Shown here: in pieces, positions 1 through 8,287 of the stretch
Numbering within the stretch: position 1 is the first letter of the stretch
Layout of the letters: the number at the start of each line of letters is the position of its first letter
Source of the DNA: Bacteroidales bacterium
GTDB taxonomy: Bacteria; Bacteroidota; Bacteroidia; Bacteroidales; WCHB1-69
NCBI GenBank assembly: GCA_024400875.1
Contig: JAKSMB010000001.1
Location: 62,001-126,000, forward strand
DNA length: 64,000 nucleotides
Direction of reading: 5' to 3'
Made by a program: the position numbers and the translations under genes
Notes under the pieces: generated by a model
Databases searched by the model: none
Told to the model about the DNA's origin: nothing
What the model saw: only the letters and a program-made list of their open reading frames with translations

Positions 1-280
1 TTTCAGCTATGATTGAATCCAAAAGACGAAAATGCTCCATTGAAAAACCATACAAACGAGGAGTATCAAATTTCACATAAAGGGATGTGTCCATCCCAAA
101 GCGAAGGAGCTGCCCTACCAGCGTGCTTTTGCCACACCGTCGGATGCCCGAAATGATATAGGCATAACCCCGATATGGGATTTTTATTTCCTTCAGTTGT
201 TCCCTCGGATAAGATTCCACCGACGAAATCATATTCATCTGTTGAACTATAACATCTTGTATATCAGATTTTGTAATCAT
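1..280 (-). CDS. AAA_14-type ATPase, 5' part (cut by window edge)
   Basis: Reading leftward from an ATG at 280-278, the frame stays open to the window edge (93 codons visible). It encodes a P-loop ATPase N-terminus: a Walker A motif GIRRCGKST follows about 40 residues of lead, preceded by YRGYAYIIS and followed by VGQLLRFG and YVKFDTPRLYG. This is the usual start of the ATP-binding proteins with AAA_14 and DUF4143 domains that are common as accessory genes in Bacteroidales; their substrates are mostly unknown. A GAGGAG Shine-Dalgarno-like word sits about 6 bases before the ATG, which is unusual for this phylum and supports the start. A TATCTTTG promoter element and two palindromes lie upstream. 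The C-terminal part lies outside the window, so DUF4143 cannot be checked. Confidence 0.8.
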   Translation of the reverse strand, partial: MITKSDIQDVIVQQMNMISSVESYPREQLKEIKIPYRGYAYIISGIRRCGKSTLVGQLLRFGMDTSLYVKFDTPRLYGFSMEHFRLLDSIIAE

Positions 281-303
281 ATTTAACTCCTCTTTTCAAC
301 ATG

Positions 304-311
304 CAAAGATA
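304..311 (-). promoter_or_regulatory. Promoter -7 element of the ATPase gene
   Basis: On the minus strand this reads TATCTTTG, a match to the Bacteroidota -7 consensus TAnnTTTG, 23 bases before the ATG at 280. No clear TTTG -33 box is visible; the palindromes at 338-379 begin at about the -33 position. Confidence 0.6.
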
Positions 312-337
312 CAAATATTTTCTTTTTACATAATTAA

Positions 338-379
338 TTTCCATTAATAATGGAAATATATTTCCATTGACAATGGAAA
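338..379. promoter_or_regulatory. Paired palindromes, candidate operator
   Basis: Two 19-bp inverted repeats of form TTTCCATTnnnAATGGAAA lie at 338-356 and 361-379, with centres 23 bp apart (about two helical turns). A degenerate half-site (TTTTCATTG) follows at 384-392. They sit directly upstream of the ATPase promoter, which fits a binding site for a dimeric regulator. No regulator is identified. Confidence 0.55.
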
Positions 380-415
380 ACTATTTTCATTGCTAACCGT
401 TGACTGCCTAAATTG

Positions 416-448
416 AAAAAGCCCGAACGCATCGCTGCATCCGGGCTT
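416..448 (-). terminator. Intrinsic terminator of pepP
   Basis: On the minus strand a stem AAGCCCG...CGGGCTT continues through a further paired segment to a GCGA (GNRA-type) tetraloop, about 13 pairs in all, and is followed by a run of five T. It lies 22 bases after the pepP stop codon. Confidence 0.8.
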
Positions 449-469
449 CGTTTATGTTTGTGTTTTTGA

Positions 470-1867
470 CTATTTTCCAATAATCTCGGCCATTTCGTCC
501 ACGCCCTTAGGCAAGTGCGGACCCAATACGCGGTGACCTGTTTCGGTAATCAACAGATCGTCTTCGATACGGATACCACCGAAGTCTTTGTACTTCTCCA
601 CTACATCGTAGTTGATGAAGTCGGCAAACTTGTTCTCTTTTCTCCAGATGTCGATCAAATGAGGAATGAAGTAGATGCCTGGTTCAATGGAAACTACGAA
701 ACCCGGTTTCAGTTCGCGTGCCATACGCAGGGAAGCCCAGCCGAAGATGTTGCTTGGGCGAACAGTTTCGTCGTAGCCCACGTGGATTTGTCCTAAACCC
801 TCCATATCGTGAACATCCAAACCGATTTGGTGGCCCAAGCCGTGAACCATAAAGAGGGCGTGAGCGCCCAACTCAACGGCTTCCTTCACATCACCCTTCA
901 TCAAGCCGAGGTCTTTGAGTCCTTGGGCAATGATTTCGCAAGAGTAGCGATGCAGTTCCTTGTTGTACATACCCGGTTTTGCCACATCGATAGCGCCCAT
1001 ATTGGCTTTCAGCACGATTTCGTATATCTCCTGTTGTTTGGTGGTAAAGCGTCCGCCTACAGGCATGGTACGGGTGTAGTCGGAACAATAGTTCATCAAA
1101 CCTTCGGCGCCGGCGTCCATCAGCAGCATATTGCCTTCTTTGAGGATACCGTTATGCAGATGGTTGTGGAGGGTTTCGCCATGTTGGGAAAGAATTACTG
1201 GGAAGGAGATGCCGTTACCGTAAGAGAGGGCGATACCTTCAGCCATGCCGGCGAGTTCATGTTCGGAAGCGCCAGCCACACAGCGACGCATCACTGCGGT
1301 GTGCATTTTAACGCCGATTTCGCACGCTTTGTCCATCTCGTCGATTTCGCATTGCTCTTTAGTAGAACGAAGTGCCACAATGCCCTTAATAAGTTCCAGA
1401 GAGGCAGCCTCGCGGATGTTGTTCACGTTGATACCCGTCAGGTTGGACATCCAGATCTGGTTGTCGCCACGGTATTGCGGGGTAAAGTGTACCTTGCGAC
1501 CCTTGTCTTGCGCCTCCTTGATGTAGTCGGCCAACTTAGCCATCGGCATAGTTTCGATTACACCCACCTTTTCAGCCAAAGAGGCGATGGTTGGTTGGTC
1601 GCCCATCCAGATGATGTCATCGATTTCAAAATCGTTGCCGAAGATGATGGAACGATTGGCATCGAAGTCGATAACGGCAGCAATATCGGCGATGGAAAGA
1701 CCGAAGAAATAAAGAAAATCGCTATCCTGACGGAAGTTGTAGGTGTTGTCGGGATAGTTCATGGGCGCTTCATGGTTGCCCAAGAATACGGCAATGCCAT
1801 TACCTACAGATTGGGTGAGTTTTGCTCTACGATTCTGATAAACAGAAGGTTCAAATAAAGGATTCAT
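470..1867 (-). CDS. pepP: Xaa-Pro aminopeptidase (aminopeptidase P)
   Basis: Cytosolic M24B metallopeptidase of 465 residues that removes an N-terminal residue preceding proline. It has the N-terminal aminopeptidase P domain (roughly 1-150, with a YPDNTYNFRQDSDFLYFFG-like segment) and the C-terminal pita-bread domain. All five expected dinuclear metal ligands are visible: Asp251 (MDAGAE), Asp263 (SDYTRT), His346 (HGLGHQIG), Glu395 (IEPGIYF) and Glu435 (RIEDD). The length is normal for the family. It appears to be a single-gene unit with its own promoter (1906-1913) and a strong terminator (416-448). The ATG at 1867 is preceded by an AT-rich leader as usual in Bacteroidota. No defects are seen. 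Confidence 0.95.
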   Translation of the reverse strand: MNPLFEPSVYQNRRAKLTQSVGNGIAVFLGNHEAPMNYPDNTYNFRQDSDFLYFFGLSIADIAAVIDFDANRSIIFGNDFEIDDIIWMGDQPTIASLAEKVGVIETMPMAKLADYIKEAQDKGRKVHFTPQYRGDNQIWMSNLTGINVNNIREAASLELIKGIVALRSTKEQCEIDEMDKACEIGVKMHTAVMRRCVAGASEHELAGMAEGIALSYGNGISFPVILSQHGETLHNHLHNGILKEGNMLLMDAGAEGLMNYCSDYTRTMPVGGRFTTKQQEIYEIVLKANMGAIDVAKPGMYNKELHRYSCEIIAQGLKDLGLMKGDVKEAVELGAHALFMVHGLGHQIGLDVHDMEGLGQIHVGYDETVRPSNIFGWASLRMARELKPGFVVSIEPGIYFIPHLIDIWRKENKFADFINYDVVEKYKDFGGIRIEDDLLITETGHRVLGPHLPKGVDEMAEIIGK

Positions 1868-1905
1868 ATTTTTATGTTTTATATTATTTTTAATTTTAGG
1901 AGGTG

Positions 1906-1913
1906 CAAAGTTA
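1906..1913 (-). promoter_or_regulatory. Promoter -7 element of pepP
   Basis: Minus-strand TAACTTTG (TAnnTTTG), 38 bases upstream of the pepP ATG and only a few bases beyond the stop codon of the preceding gene. Confidence 0.6.
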
Positions 1914-1918
1914 CAAAA

Positions 1919-2410
1919 TTATTCAGTAATGACCCACGTTCCGTAAGTTCTACCACCTTGTCGTTCAACTATTCCCTTTTCACGAAGTTCTTTCAATTCT
2001 CTTTGGACCGTTTTTATTGAAACACCAAGTTCTTCAGATATGCCCGCCAAGGTTATATTATTTTTCATTCGTATTAAATTCAATATAATCAACTGTCTAT
2101 CTGATAGTTTCTTTTGGACATCCTTTTGGACATCCTCATGCACTGACTTTAAATAATTCTCAATATTCAATTTCAAATGATTGAAATCCAAATTCATCAT
2201 TTGCTCATACATCGTACGATTACTTGATGTTATTCCTTCATCAAATAACAATTGTGCTTCTAATTCTGTAACAGTACTACCTTCTATTGCTGTACTATGA
2301 GTAATAATTGAATACAAGTAGAACTTATCGTAATCAATTTGATTCGATATATCATATTGTTTGTATTCTGCTAATAGACTAACTAATAAGTCCTTATTTT
2401 CTTGGGTCAT
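1919..2410 (-). pseudogene. Fic-family remnant: inhibitory helix plus winged helix, no catalytic core
   Basis: Intact 163-codon frame. Residues about 1-80 match the N-terminus of Bacteroidales Fic proteins, including the (S/T)xxxE(G/N) autoinhibitory motif as STAIEG in the segment THSTAIEGSTVTELE, followed by LLFDEGIT and EQMMNLD. Residues about 100-163 (LSDRQLIILNLI...LGVSIKTVQRELKEL...GIVERQGG) match the winged helix-turn-helix at the C-terminus of the same family. The roughly 180-residue Fic core with the HPFxxGNGR motif is absent, so AMPylation is not possible. The join falls next to a 12-bp tandem duplication encoding DVQKDVQK. It is either a decayed gene or a retained small regulatory protein; because the frame is open, expression cannot be excluded. 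The assignment to Fic is from family knowledge. Confidence 0.7.
2112..2135. repeat. 12-bp tandem duplication in the Fic remnant
   Basis: Two perfect adjacent copies of TTTTGGACATCC (2112-2123 and 2124-2135), encoding the repeated DVQK on the minus strand. They lie close to the point where the Fic catalytic core is missing. Confidence 0.8.
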
Positions 2411-2435
2411 ATTAAATACAGCTTTATTGGTACTG

Positions 2436-3521
2436 CTACATCTTCACAAACTTTTTCACTATGCGACCTTTATCGCTAAGGCACGACAGCGTGTAAACGC
2501 CCGTCGGCAGGTCAGAGACATTGAGGGTGTAACGTTCGCCGTCCATATTCCACGTCTCCTGACGCAGGAGCTGGCCCGTCATACTCCACAACTGCACGGT
2601 AGCCACTTCTTGCAACTCCATAGGAGCCAGCAACGTAACCACATCGTTAACCGGGTTCGGGAAAAGCATCCAATGGTCAGCCATCGACCAATCTTCCACG
2701 CCATTCGGGTTGAAGGCATTCATCGTATCGCTGCCAAAGATTCTGTCCACCAATTCTGGAAAATCGATGAACGGGTTGCGATTGTTTTGCAGGGCATAAA
2801 CGGCATTGTTGCGGTTGATTTCCTTTTGACTAACAGGATCATCGTGGTGCCAGCGCAGCAGCATTGCCAATGCCCAAGGTTTGAGATCACCACCGGTGAA
2901 CATTGATTGTGTTTCCGCGCCCAAGTTCTTATCCATATAGCATACGGCCATATAGAAGTAAGTGCGCGCCAAATCGCCCTTATAAGCATCATTCGGTTCA
3001 AACACCGTACCGGAATACCCCGAAGTGGAGCAGTTGCCCAGCTTCGAGTTATTGGTGCTGGTCCACGTTGCGGCGCTCACCTCCCCCAAGGGGAGGTTGC
3101 CGCGGCGACCATTCACATAGCCATCTGTAGGGTATAGATGGAAAAGATCGGTGTACATCGGCGAAGCATCGTTAAACCAACTTTTGGGCACCGAGTGCTC
3201 GCGGTTGTAGCAGTCGCCTTCGGAGTTGTAGTTACCACACTGGTTGCTGCCAAGCGTATAGTAATACGCCGTAGTACCTCCGGGATTGTCGGAGTAGATA
3301 TCCCACACCTTGCCATTGTCGGGGCGCACGTCCGTGGTGTAGTAAGCGTCCCACAACGCGCTATACGACAATGAGGTATGACTCTTGATAATTTGGTGCA
3401 ACGCTACACGCAAGGCATGCCCCTGCTTGTTGTAGGCATTGTTGTAATAGTTGGCAGGTGCCTGCGCACACAAGACCCAACCCATACACAGCATCGCCAC
3501 CGTAAGTAGTTGTCTTTTCAT
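2436..3521 (-). CDS. Secreted endonuclease I family protein with T9SS sorting domain
   Basis: Exported nuclease. The preferred start is the ATG at 3521 (MKRQLLTVAML), giving a signal peptide that ends near VLCAQ; the frame extends six codons further to 3539. The body is an endonuclease I (NucA/EndA-type) domain with the hallmark motifs NREHSVPKSWF (likely catalytic His), DLFHLYPTDGYVNGRRGN, GDLARTYFYM and LLRWHHDDPVSQKE...RNNAVYALQNNRNPFID. The last 75 residues form a T9SS type A sorting domain (LFPNPVND...LWSMTGQLL...LPTGVYTL...KKFVKM), so the enzyme should be exported across the outer membrane and attached or released. Likely role is nutritional degradation of extracellular DNA/RNA. It follows folP by only 27 bases on the same strand, so the two may share a transcript. 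Confidence 0.9.
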   Translation of the reverse strand: MKRQLLTVAMLCMGWVLCAQAPANYYNNAYNKQGHALRVALHQIIKSHTSLSYSALWDAYYTTDVRPDNGKVWDIYSDNPGGTTAYYYTLGSNQCGNYNSEGDCYNREHSVPKSWFNDASPMYTDLFHLYPTDGYVNGRRGNLPLGEVSAATWTSTNNSKLGNCSTSGYSGTVFEPNDAYKGDLARTYFYMAVCYMDKNLGAETQSMFTGGDLKPWALAMLLRWHHDDPVSQKEINRNNAVYALQNNRNPFIDFPELVDRIFGSDTMNAFNPNGVEDWSMADHWMLFPNPVNDVVTLLAPMELQEVATVQLWSMTGQLLRQETWNMDGERYTLNVSDLPTGVYTLSCLSDKGRIVKKFVKM

Positions 3522-3548
3522 CTTCCTAAGCATTAGCAATAATATCGT

Positions 3549-4376
3549 TTATTCTCTGGGACAAGTCATCAGTTGACACGCTTCCACGGCCTCCTTCACG
3601 TCGTGTACGCGCAAAATGTGCGCTCCTTGCATCAATGCGATGGTGTTAATGACCGTAGTGCCATTGAGCGACTCTTGCGGAGTGCAACCCAAGACTTTAT
3701 AAATCATCGATTTTCGAGATACCCCTATCAACAATGGCAAGTCAAACACCTTGAAGGCATCTAGGTTATGAAGGATGAAGTGGTTTTGTGCGGTGGTTTT
3801 GCCGAAGCCAAAACCGGGGTCGATCACGATGTCGTGAACCGAGGCCTGGTGCAGTTTTTCAAGTTGTCGTCCAAAGAATTTCAGCATATCGGCCAGAATA
3901 TCCTCATAGTCGGTACACTGTTGCATTTTATCGGGTTTTGCGGTCGTATGCATCAAGCAATAGGGCACCTGCATTTGTCCTACCAGCGGGATAAGCTTCT
4001 CATCGAAGGTGCCGCCGGAGATGTCGTTGATCATGGAAGCGCCGCAGTCAACGGCCACCTTGGCCACTGACGCGCGCCACGTATCCACGGAGATCGGCGC
4101 ATTGGGGTAGGCCTCGTGTACCAATCGTACAGCGTGCTCTATGCGGGCGGTTTCCACCTCATCGGTAAGCTCGTCCGCCCCCGGACGGGTTGACATAGCC
4201 CCGATATCGATAATGTCGGCACCCTCGTCCAACATCTGCCCCACCCGATCCAATGCAGCATTGTCGGTCACATAACTACCACCATCAAAAAAAGAGTCGG
4301 TGGTGACATTCAAAATACCCATCACTTTGGGCGTCTCCAAGGAGATCAATTTCCCCGAAAAATTCAATTGTTTCAT
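3549..4376 (-). CDS. folP: Dihydropteroate synthase
   Basis: Condenses 6-hydroxymethyl-dihydropterin pyrophosphate with p-aminobenzoate in folate synthesis. Family signatures are clear: KVMGILNVTTDSFFDGG near the N-terminus, DIGAMSTRPGAD, ISVDTWRASVA, MINDISGG, DPGFGFGKT, IGVSRKSM and the C-terminal RVHDVKEA. I place the start at the ATG at 4376 (MKQLNFSGK), giving 275 residues, because the longer frame starting at 4400 would begin inside the rho-independent terminator of the upstream rocA gene and encode an unlikely MSLFLFLY leader. No motif is missing. The endonuclease gene follows closely on the same strand. Confidence 0.93.
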   Translation of the reverse strand: MKQLNFSGKLISLETPKVMGILNVTTDSFFDGGSYVTDNAALDRVGQMLDEGADIIDIGAMSTRPGADELTDEVETARIEHAVRLVHEAYPNAPISVDTWRASVAKVAVDCGASMINDISGGTFDEKLIPLVGQMQVPYCLMHTTAKPDKMQQCTDYEDILADMLKFFGRQLEKLHQASVHDIVIDPGFGFGKTTAQNHFILHNLDAFKVFDLPLLIGVSRKSMIYKVLGCTPQESLNGTTVINTIALMQGAHILRVHDVKEAVEACQLMTCPRE

Positions 4377-4386
4377 ATACAAAAAC

Positions 4387-4416
4387 AAAAAAAGGGACAC
4401 ATACGTATCCCTTTTT
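4387..4416 (-). terminator. Intrinsic terminator of rocA
   Basis: An 8-bp stem AAAAGGGA...TCCCTTTT with a 10-nt loop, read on the minus strand, 16 bases after the rocA stop, ending in a run of seven T. It also decides the start of folP. Confidence 0.7.
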
Positions 4417-4432
4417 CATATTATGATTCTAA

Positions 4433-6058
4433 TTATTTCAAAAATGGATAACCGTAATCGGTTGCAGGAACGAAGGTTTCCTTGATACAACGAGCGCTTA
4501 CCCAACGGGTGAGGTTGAGCATACTACCAGCCTTGTCGTTGGTACCGGAAGCACGTGCGCCACCGAATGGTTGACAACCTACAACAGCGCCTGTTGGTTT
4601 GTCGTTGATGTAGAAGTTACCTGCTGAATGACGAAGCATTTGTTCAGCAACTTCGATAGCGTAACGGTCTTGTGCAAAGATAGAACCTGTTAAAGCGTAT
4701 GGAGAAGTGGTGTCGCAAATGCGCAATGTTTCTTCATACTTGTCATCTTCATATACATAAACGGTGATAACCGGTCCGAAGATTTCTTCACGGATAGATT
4801 CGTAATCGGTTGTTTTAGCCACGATGATGGTTGGTTCAACGAAGTAGCCCACAGACTTGTCGTAGTGGCCGCCAAGTGCGATTTCAGCGTCGTTAGAAGC
4901 CTTTGCGCGGTCGATGTAACCAGCGATGTTGTCGAAGGATTTTTCATCGATAACAGCATTTACGAAGTTGGAGAAGTCGCGAACATCACCCATCTTAACG
5001 GTCATCATCATCTCTTTGATGTGGCTGAGGGTTTCATTCCAGATAGAAGCAGGAACGTAAGCGCGAGAAGCAGCAGAGCATTTCTGTCCTTGGTATTCAA
5101 AAGCACCACGAAGGATAGCTACAGCGAGTTCGCGTGCAGGAGCGGACTTGTGTGCGAAGATGAAGTCCTTACCACCTGTTTCACCCACGATCTTTGGATA
5201 GGTGTTGTAGTTGTCGATATTCTGACCAATCAATTTCCAGAAGCTCTTGAAGGTAGAAGTGCTACCGGTGAAGTGGATACCTGCCAAATGAGGCGATTTG
5301 AAAGCCACCTCGCTGATAACGGAGCCACTACCTGGCAAGAAGTTGATGACACCATCAGGAAGGCCAGCTTCTTGCAAAAGTTTCATCAAGTAATAGTTGG
5401 ACAAAATAGCGGTGGTGGATGGTTTCCAGATGGTAACGTTACCCATCAAAGCAGGAGCCACATTCAAGTTCAAAGCAATAGAGGTGAAGTTGAACGGTGT
5501 GATAGCATAAACGAAGCCTTCCATGCCGCGGTATTCATTGCGGTTCAATGTTGCGTGGTCGGAGATTGGTTGTTGACCATACAATTGAGAAGCGAAATAG
5601 GTATTGAAACGCAAAAAGTCGATAGCTTCACAAGGGCAGTCGATTTCAGCTTGCATAGGGCTTTTACCCTGACCTAACATACAAGCGGCATTCAAGATGT
5701 ATCTGTACTTGGTAGCCAACAATTCGCCAGCCTTCATCATGATGGAAGCTCTTTGTATCCAAGGCATCTCTTCCCAATCCTTCTTGGCAGCCATTGCAGC
5801 ATCGATAGCCATCTGAACCTCCTTGGCACCAACCTTGTGGTAATTAGCCAAAACGTGCGCATGTTCGGTTGGCATAACCACCTTACCCATGTCGCCTGTC
5901 TTGATTTCCTTACCGCCGATAATCGGACAAATTTCAATTACTTGGTTGTATTGTTTATCTAATTCAGCTTGCAAAAGCGCTCTCTCTGGAGTGCCTGGTG
6001 CATAAGAGTAAACAGGTTCGTTCAGAGGTTCTCTGAAGACATAATTTGCGTTGTTCAT
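4433..6058 (-). CDS. rocA: 1-Pyrroline-5-carboxylate dehydrogenase (ALDH4-like)
   Basis: NAD-dependent aldehyde dehydrogenase of 541 residues that oxidises glutamate semialdehyde (from proline or ornithine) to glutamate. Visible catalytic features are Asn190 (ITPFNFTS), Glu293 (IVGETGGKD), the nucleophile Cys327 (EYQGQKCSAASR) and the C-terminal substrate-loop signature GGARASGTNDKAG. The long N-terminal extension (EPVYSYAPGTPER) is typical of the ALDH4/P5CDH branch rather than generic ALDHs. No proline dehydrogenase gene is adjacent, so the substrate may come from ornithine or arginine catabolism or from a distant putA. No TAnnTTTG promoter is obvious in the 80 bases upstream. A glutamine synthetase gene lies just upstream, which fits a glutamate-centred neighbourhood. 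Confidence 0.93.
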   Translation of the reverse strand: MNNANYVFREPLNEPVYSYAPGTPERALLQAELDKQYNQVIEICPIIGGKEIKTGDMGKVVMPTEHAHVLANYHKVGAKEVQMAIDAAMAAKKDWEEMPWIQRASIMMKAGELLATKYRYILNAACMLGQGKSPMQAEIDCPCEAIDFLRFNTYFASQLYGQQPISDHATLNRNEYRGMEGFVYAITPFNFTSIALNLNVAPALMGNVTIWKPSTTAILSNYYLMKLLQEAGLPDGVINFLPGSGSVISEVAFKSPHLAGIHFTGSTSTFKSFWKLIGQNIDNYNTYPKIVGETGGKDFIFAHKSAPARELAVAILRGAFEYQGQKCSAASRAYVPASIWNETLSHIKEMMMTVKMGDVRDFSNFVNAVIDEKSFDNIAGYIDRAKASNDAEIALGGHYDKSVGYFVEPTIIVAKTTDYESIREEIFGPVITVYVYEDDKYEETLRICDTTSPYALTGSIFAQDRYAIEVAEQMLRHSAGNFYINDKPTGAVVGCQPFGGARASGTNDKAGSMLNLTRWVSARCIKETFVPATDYGYPFLK

Positions 6059-6086
6059 AGAATTTTTTTTAGTTTTTAAAATTTAT

Positions 6087-6104
6087 AAAAAGCCACTGCG
6101 TGGC
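6087..6104 (-). terminator. Terminator of the glnA unit
   Basis: Minus-strand hairpin GCCAC-GCA-GTGGC followed by five T, 34 bases after the stop of the 166-residue protein gene. The short stem makes it moderately convincing. Confidence 0.55.
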
Positions 6105-6137
6105 ATAAGTATTCGTTTTGTGCAATGGGCTATCGAA

Positions 6138-6638
6138 TTAGAAGAGACGCTGAACGTCAGCCTTCAAGGATGCCATAGCTTTATTAACTACCGGCTTTTG
6201 AGCCGCAGCGATAAGCAATGCTTCTGCAAATGATTGTCCATCCATAGGATCTTCTATCTGTTCTGCAACAGCATTCACGATATCAATGATATCATCCTTG
6301 GCATTGCAGATGTCGTTCCACACTTCGTTGGAAATATAGATCTGCTGTGATAAGTTGTGTTCGAATTCGGAGCGGATAGCAGTGAGCAACAGGTTTTGTT
6401 CCTGAGGTACTGACAATCCATTGGCATGCACGCGCATCACCAGCTGGGTGGGTTCAATGCGTTCCAAGTACAAAGCCATACGCTCGTAAGCCTGCAAACG
6501 CAACGGCAACACGATGCCCTTAACCGTTTTACCATTGTCGAGGGCTTGGGCCTGCAGATTACGTCCGATAAGCATCTTCGTGATAGCGATAACGCCTGCG
6601 AGGACGATAACAGCGATAATTATTGCAGTCGTGTTCAT
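6138..6638 (-). CDS. Conserved membrane-anchored protein of unknown function, glnA-linked
   Basis: 166 residues with one N-terminal membrane helix (about 4-24, TTAIIIAVIVLAGVIAI) and a soluble helical remainder. The segment LPLRLQAYERMALYLERIEP is characteristic of a Bacteroidota family of about 170 residues without assigned function; the rest is acidic and helix-rich. The start lies only 3 bases after the glnA stop, so the two are almost certainly co-transcribed, and it ends before a terminator hairpin. A role in glutamine synthetase control is conceivable but rests only on position. Confidence 0.75.
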   Translation of the reverse strand: MNTTAIIIAVIVLAGVIAITKMLIGRNLQAQALDNGKTVKGIVLPLRLQAYERMALYLERIEPTQLVMRVHANGLSVPQEQNLLLTAIRSEFEHNLSQQIYISNEVWNDICNAKDDIIDIVNAVAEQIEDPMDGQSFAEALLIAAAQKPVVNKAMASLKADVQRLF

Positions 6639-6641
6639 AGA

Positions 6642-8150
6642 TTAGCCGCAATAGAAGTGTTCAGCAACCAAACGATCCATTACAGAAGGATCTTTTTCAA
6701 TCTCCTTGCGGATGTTTTGGTCATTATAGGATTTCAGTTGTTTTACGATATCGTCAATCATTTCCGGATTGAAAACGCCATGGTTTTCGAAAATGGCGCG
6801 ATGGCGAGCCAATTCATCAGCAGAATCCCAGCAAGATGCAGGAAGTTGAGCCAACTTTTCAACCAGTTGTTTGTTTTCTGCACGGTGGATGTCAACGTCA
6901 ACATACGTTTCTTTAGCATAGTCCAAAGCGCCTTCCATTTCGAAGCCGTGACGAGCGGCGCAAACCAAACCTGCGAGCAACAAATAGATGTCGGCAGAAC
7001 CATCCGGACAACGGAATTCTACCGTTTGCTTTTGTGAACGGTCTTTGTTAACCGGTTTTTCCAGTGGGTTAACCTCAGCCACGATATCATTCTTGTGTGT
7101 CCAGCCCAGTGGCACGCGGATGAGGACGGAACGGTTGCGATCGCCCCAGCATACGGATGTAGGAGCTTCCTGATGAGGAACCAAACGGAAATAAGAGGTT
7201 GGGTTGGTGTTACCGAAAGCGGTCAGTGAGCTTGCGCAGGTCATATAACCAGCAATAGCGGTTTTAGCTACAGCGTTCAACTTGCCGCGGGTAACATATT
7301 GGTTTTTGCCTTTTTCATCTACGATGCAAGTGTGGATATGCAAGCCGCTACCAGCCTTACCTGCAGTGATCTTTGGAGCGAATGTTACATCCAAACCATA
7401 TTGATATGCCAAGTTACGGATGATCCATTTTGCCAATACGAGTTGGTTAGCTGCATCTTCTACGTCGTCAACCAGGAATTCGATTTCGTTTTGTTCGTAA
7501 ATCTTACCATCTTGGGTGAAGTTACCTACTTCAGAGTGACCGTATTTGATCTTACCACCGGCGCGAGCGATGTTGTACATACATTCAGCACGGAAGCTTT
7601 CAAACTTGGTGAAAGGAGCTGACTCGTGGTAACCACGTTGATCAGGAATGGTGTAGAACTCTTCTGCATCACCGATAACGTAGTATTCCAATTCGCCCAT
7701 GGCTTGGAATTTGAAACCCGTAACATCATTGAATGCTTTGTGAGCCTTACGAAGGATATACTCTGGTGAATTTTCCAATGGCTTACCATCCTTGTTGAAA
7801 TAAGAACAAAGGAAAGAAAGCGTTGGGATTTCAGCAAATGGATTGATAAATGCTGTAGAGAAACGAGGAACGACATAGAGGTCGGAAGAACCAGCGTGGA
7901 TAAATGCTGGGAAAATGTTGGAACCATCTACACGCTCACCATTTGACAAGATTTGATCCATATATTCACGGCTATGAAGGATGAAGCCTAAAGTTTTAAT
8001 ACGGCCATCACCAGCCACATAGTGGAAATTGATCATACTGATGCCGTTCTCTTCCACGAACTTCATCATATCTGCTTTCGTAAATTCCTTTGGACTTTTT
8101 TTCAAATAATTTACCAAAGGGTTCAAACTCATTGTTGTAGTTTCTTTCAT
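6642..8150 (-). CDS. glnA: Glutamine synthetase (type I-like, divergent)
   Basis: ATP-dependent synthesis of glutamine from glutamate and ammonium. At 502 residues it has GSI size, not the roughly 730 of GSIII. The beta-grasp domain lies at the N-terminus (VAGDGRIKTLGF) and the catalytic domain carries the metal and substrate residues: Glu153/Glu155 (MGELEYYV), Glu207 and Glu219 (GHSEVGNF, EQNEIEF), His271 (GSGLHIH), Arg322 (SYFRLVP), the NRSVLIR segment and Glu378/Arg380 (TVEFRCPDGS). I see no clear adenylylation-loop tyrosine, so covalent control is uncertain. A TATCTTTG promoter with a TTTG -33 box lies upstream. An internal ATG at 8132 (MSLNPL) is an alternative start. It heads a two-gene unit with the membrane protein at 6138-6638. 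Confidence 0.92.
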   Translation of the reverse strand: MKETTTMSLNPLVNYLKKSPKEFTKADMMKFVEENGISMINFHYVAGDGRIKTLGFILHSREYMDQILSNGERVDGSNIFPAFIHAGSSDLYVVPRFSTAFINPFAEIPTLSFLCSYFNKDGKPLENSPEYILRKAHKAFNDVTGFKFQAMGELEYYVIGDAEEFYTIPDQRGYHESAPFTKFESFRAECMYNIARAGGKIKYGHSEVGNFTQDGKIYEQNEIEFLVDDVEDAANQLVLAKWIIRNLAYQYGLDVTFAPKITAGKAGSGLHIHTCIVDEKGKNQYVTRGKLNAVAKTAIAGYMTCASSLTAFGNTNPTSYFRLVPHQEAPTSVCWGDRNRSVLIRVPLGWTHKNDIVAEVNPLEKPVNKDRSQKQTVEFRCPDGSADIYLLLAGLVCAARHGFEMEGALDYAKETYVDVDIHRAENKQLVEKLAQLPASCWDSADELARHRAIFENHGVFNPEMIDDIVKQLKSYNDQNIRKEIEKDPSVMDRLVAEHFYCG

Positions 8151-8187
8151 ATTTATATTTTTTTTCTTGTTAGCAAATTTTGAGCGG

Positions 8188-8218
8188 CAAAGATACCCAT
8201 TTTTTTATTCTTCCCAAA
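8188..8218 (-). promoter_or_regulatory. glnA promoter (-33/-7)
   Basis: Minus-strand TTTG (8215-8218), 19-bp spacer and TATCTTTG (8188-8195), 37 bases before the ATG. It is one of the better matches to the Bacteroidota TTTG/TAnnTTTG promoter in the window. Confidence 0.7.
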
Positions 8219-8229
8219 CTCCAAGCAAC

Positions 8230-8261
8230 AAAAAAGAGGGTGACGAAAACGTCACCCTCTT
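8230..8261 (-). terminator. Terminator of the giant surface-protein gene
   Basis: Perfect 12-bp stem AAGAGGGTGACG / CGTCACCCTCTT with an AAAA/TTTT loop. On the minus strand it is followed by six T, 26 bases after the stop codon at 8288. Confidence 0.9.
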
Positions 8262-8287
8262 GAAGTTTATAAGAACGTATGTTTTAA

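Noticed and set aside
4377..4400. Longer folP start at 4400
   Set aside because: It would begin within the rocA terminator stem.
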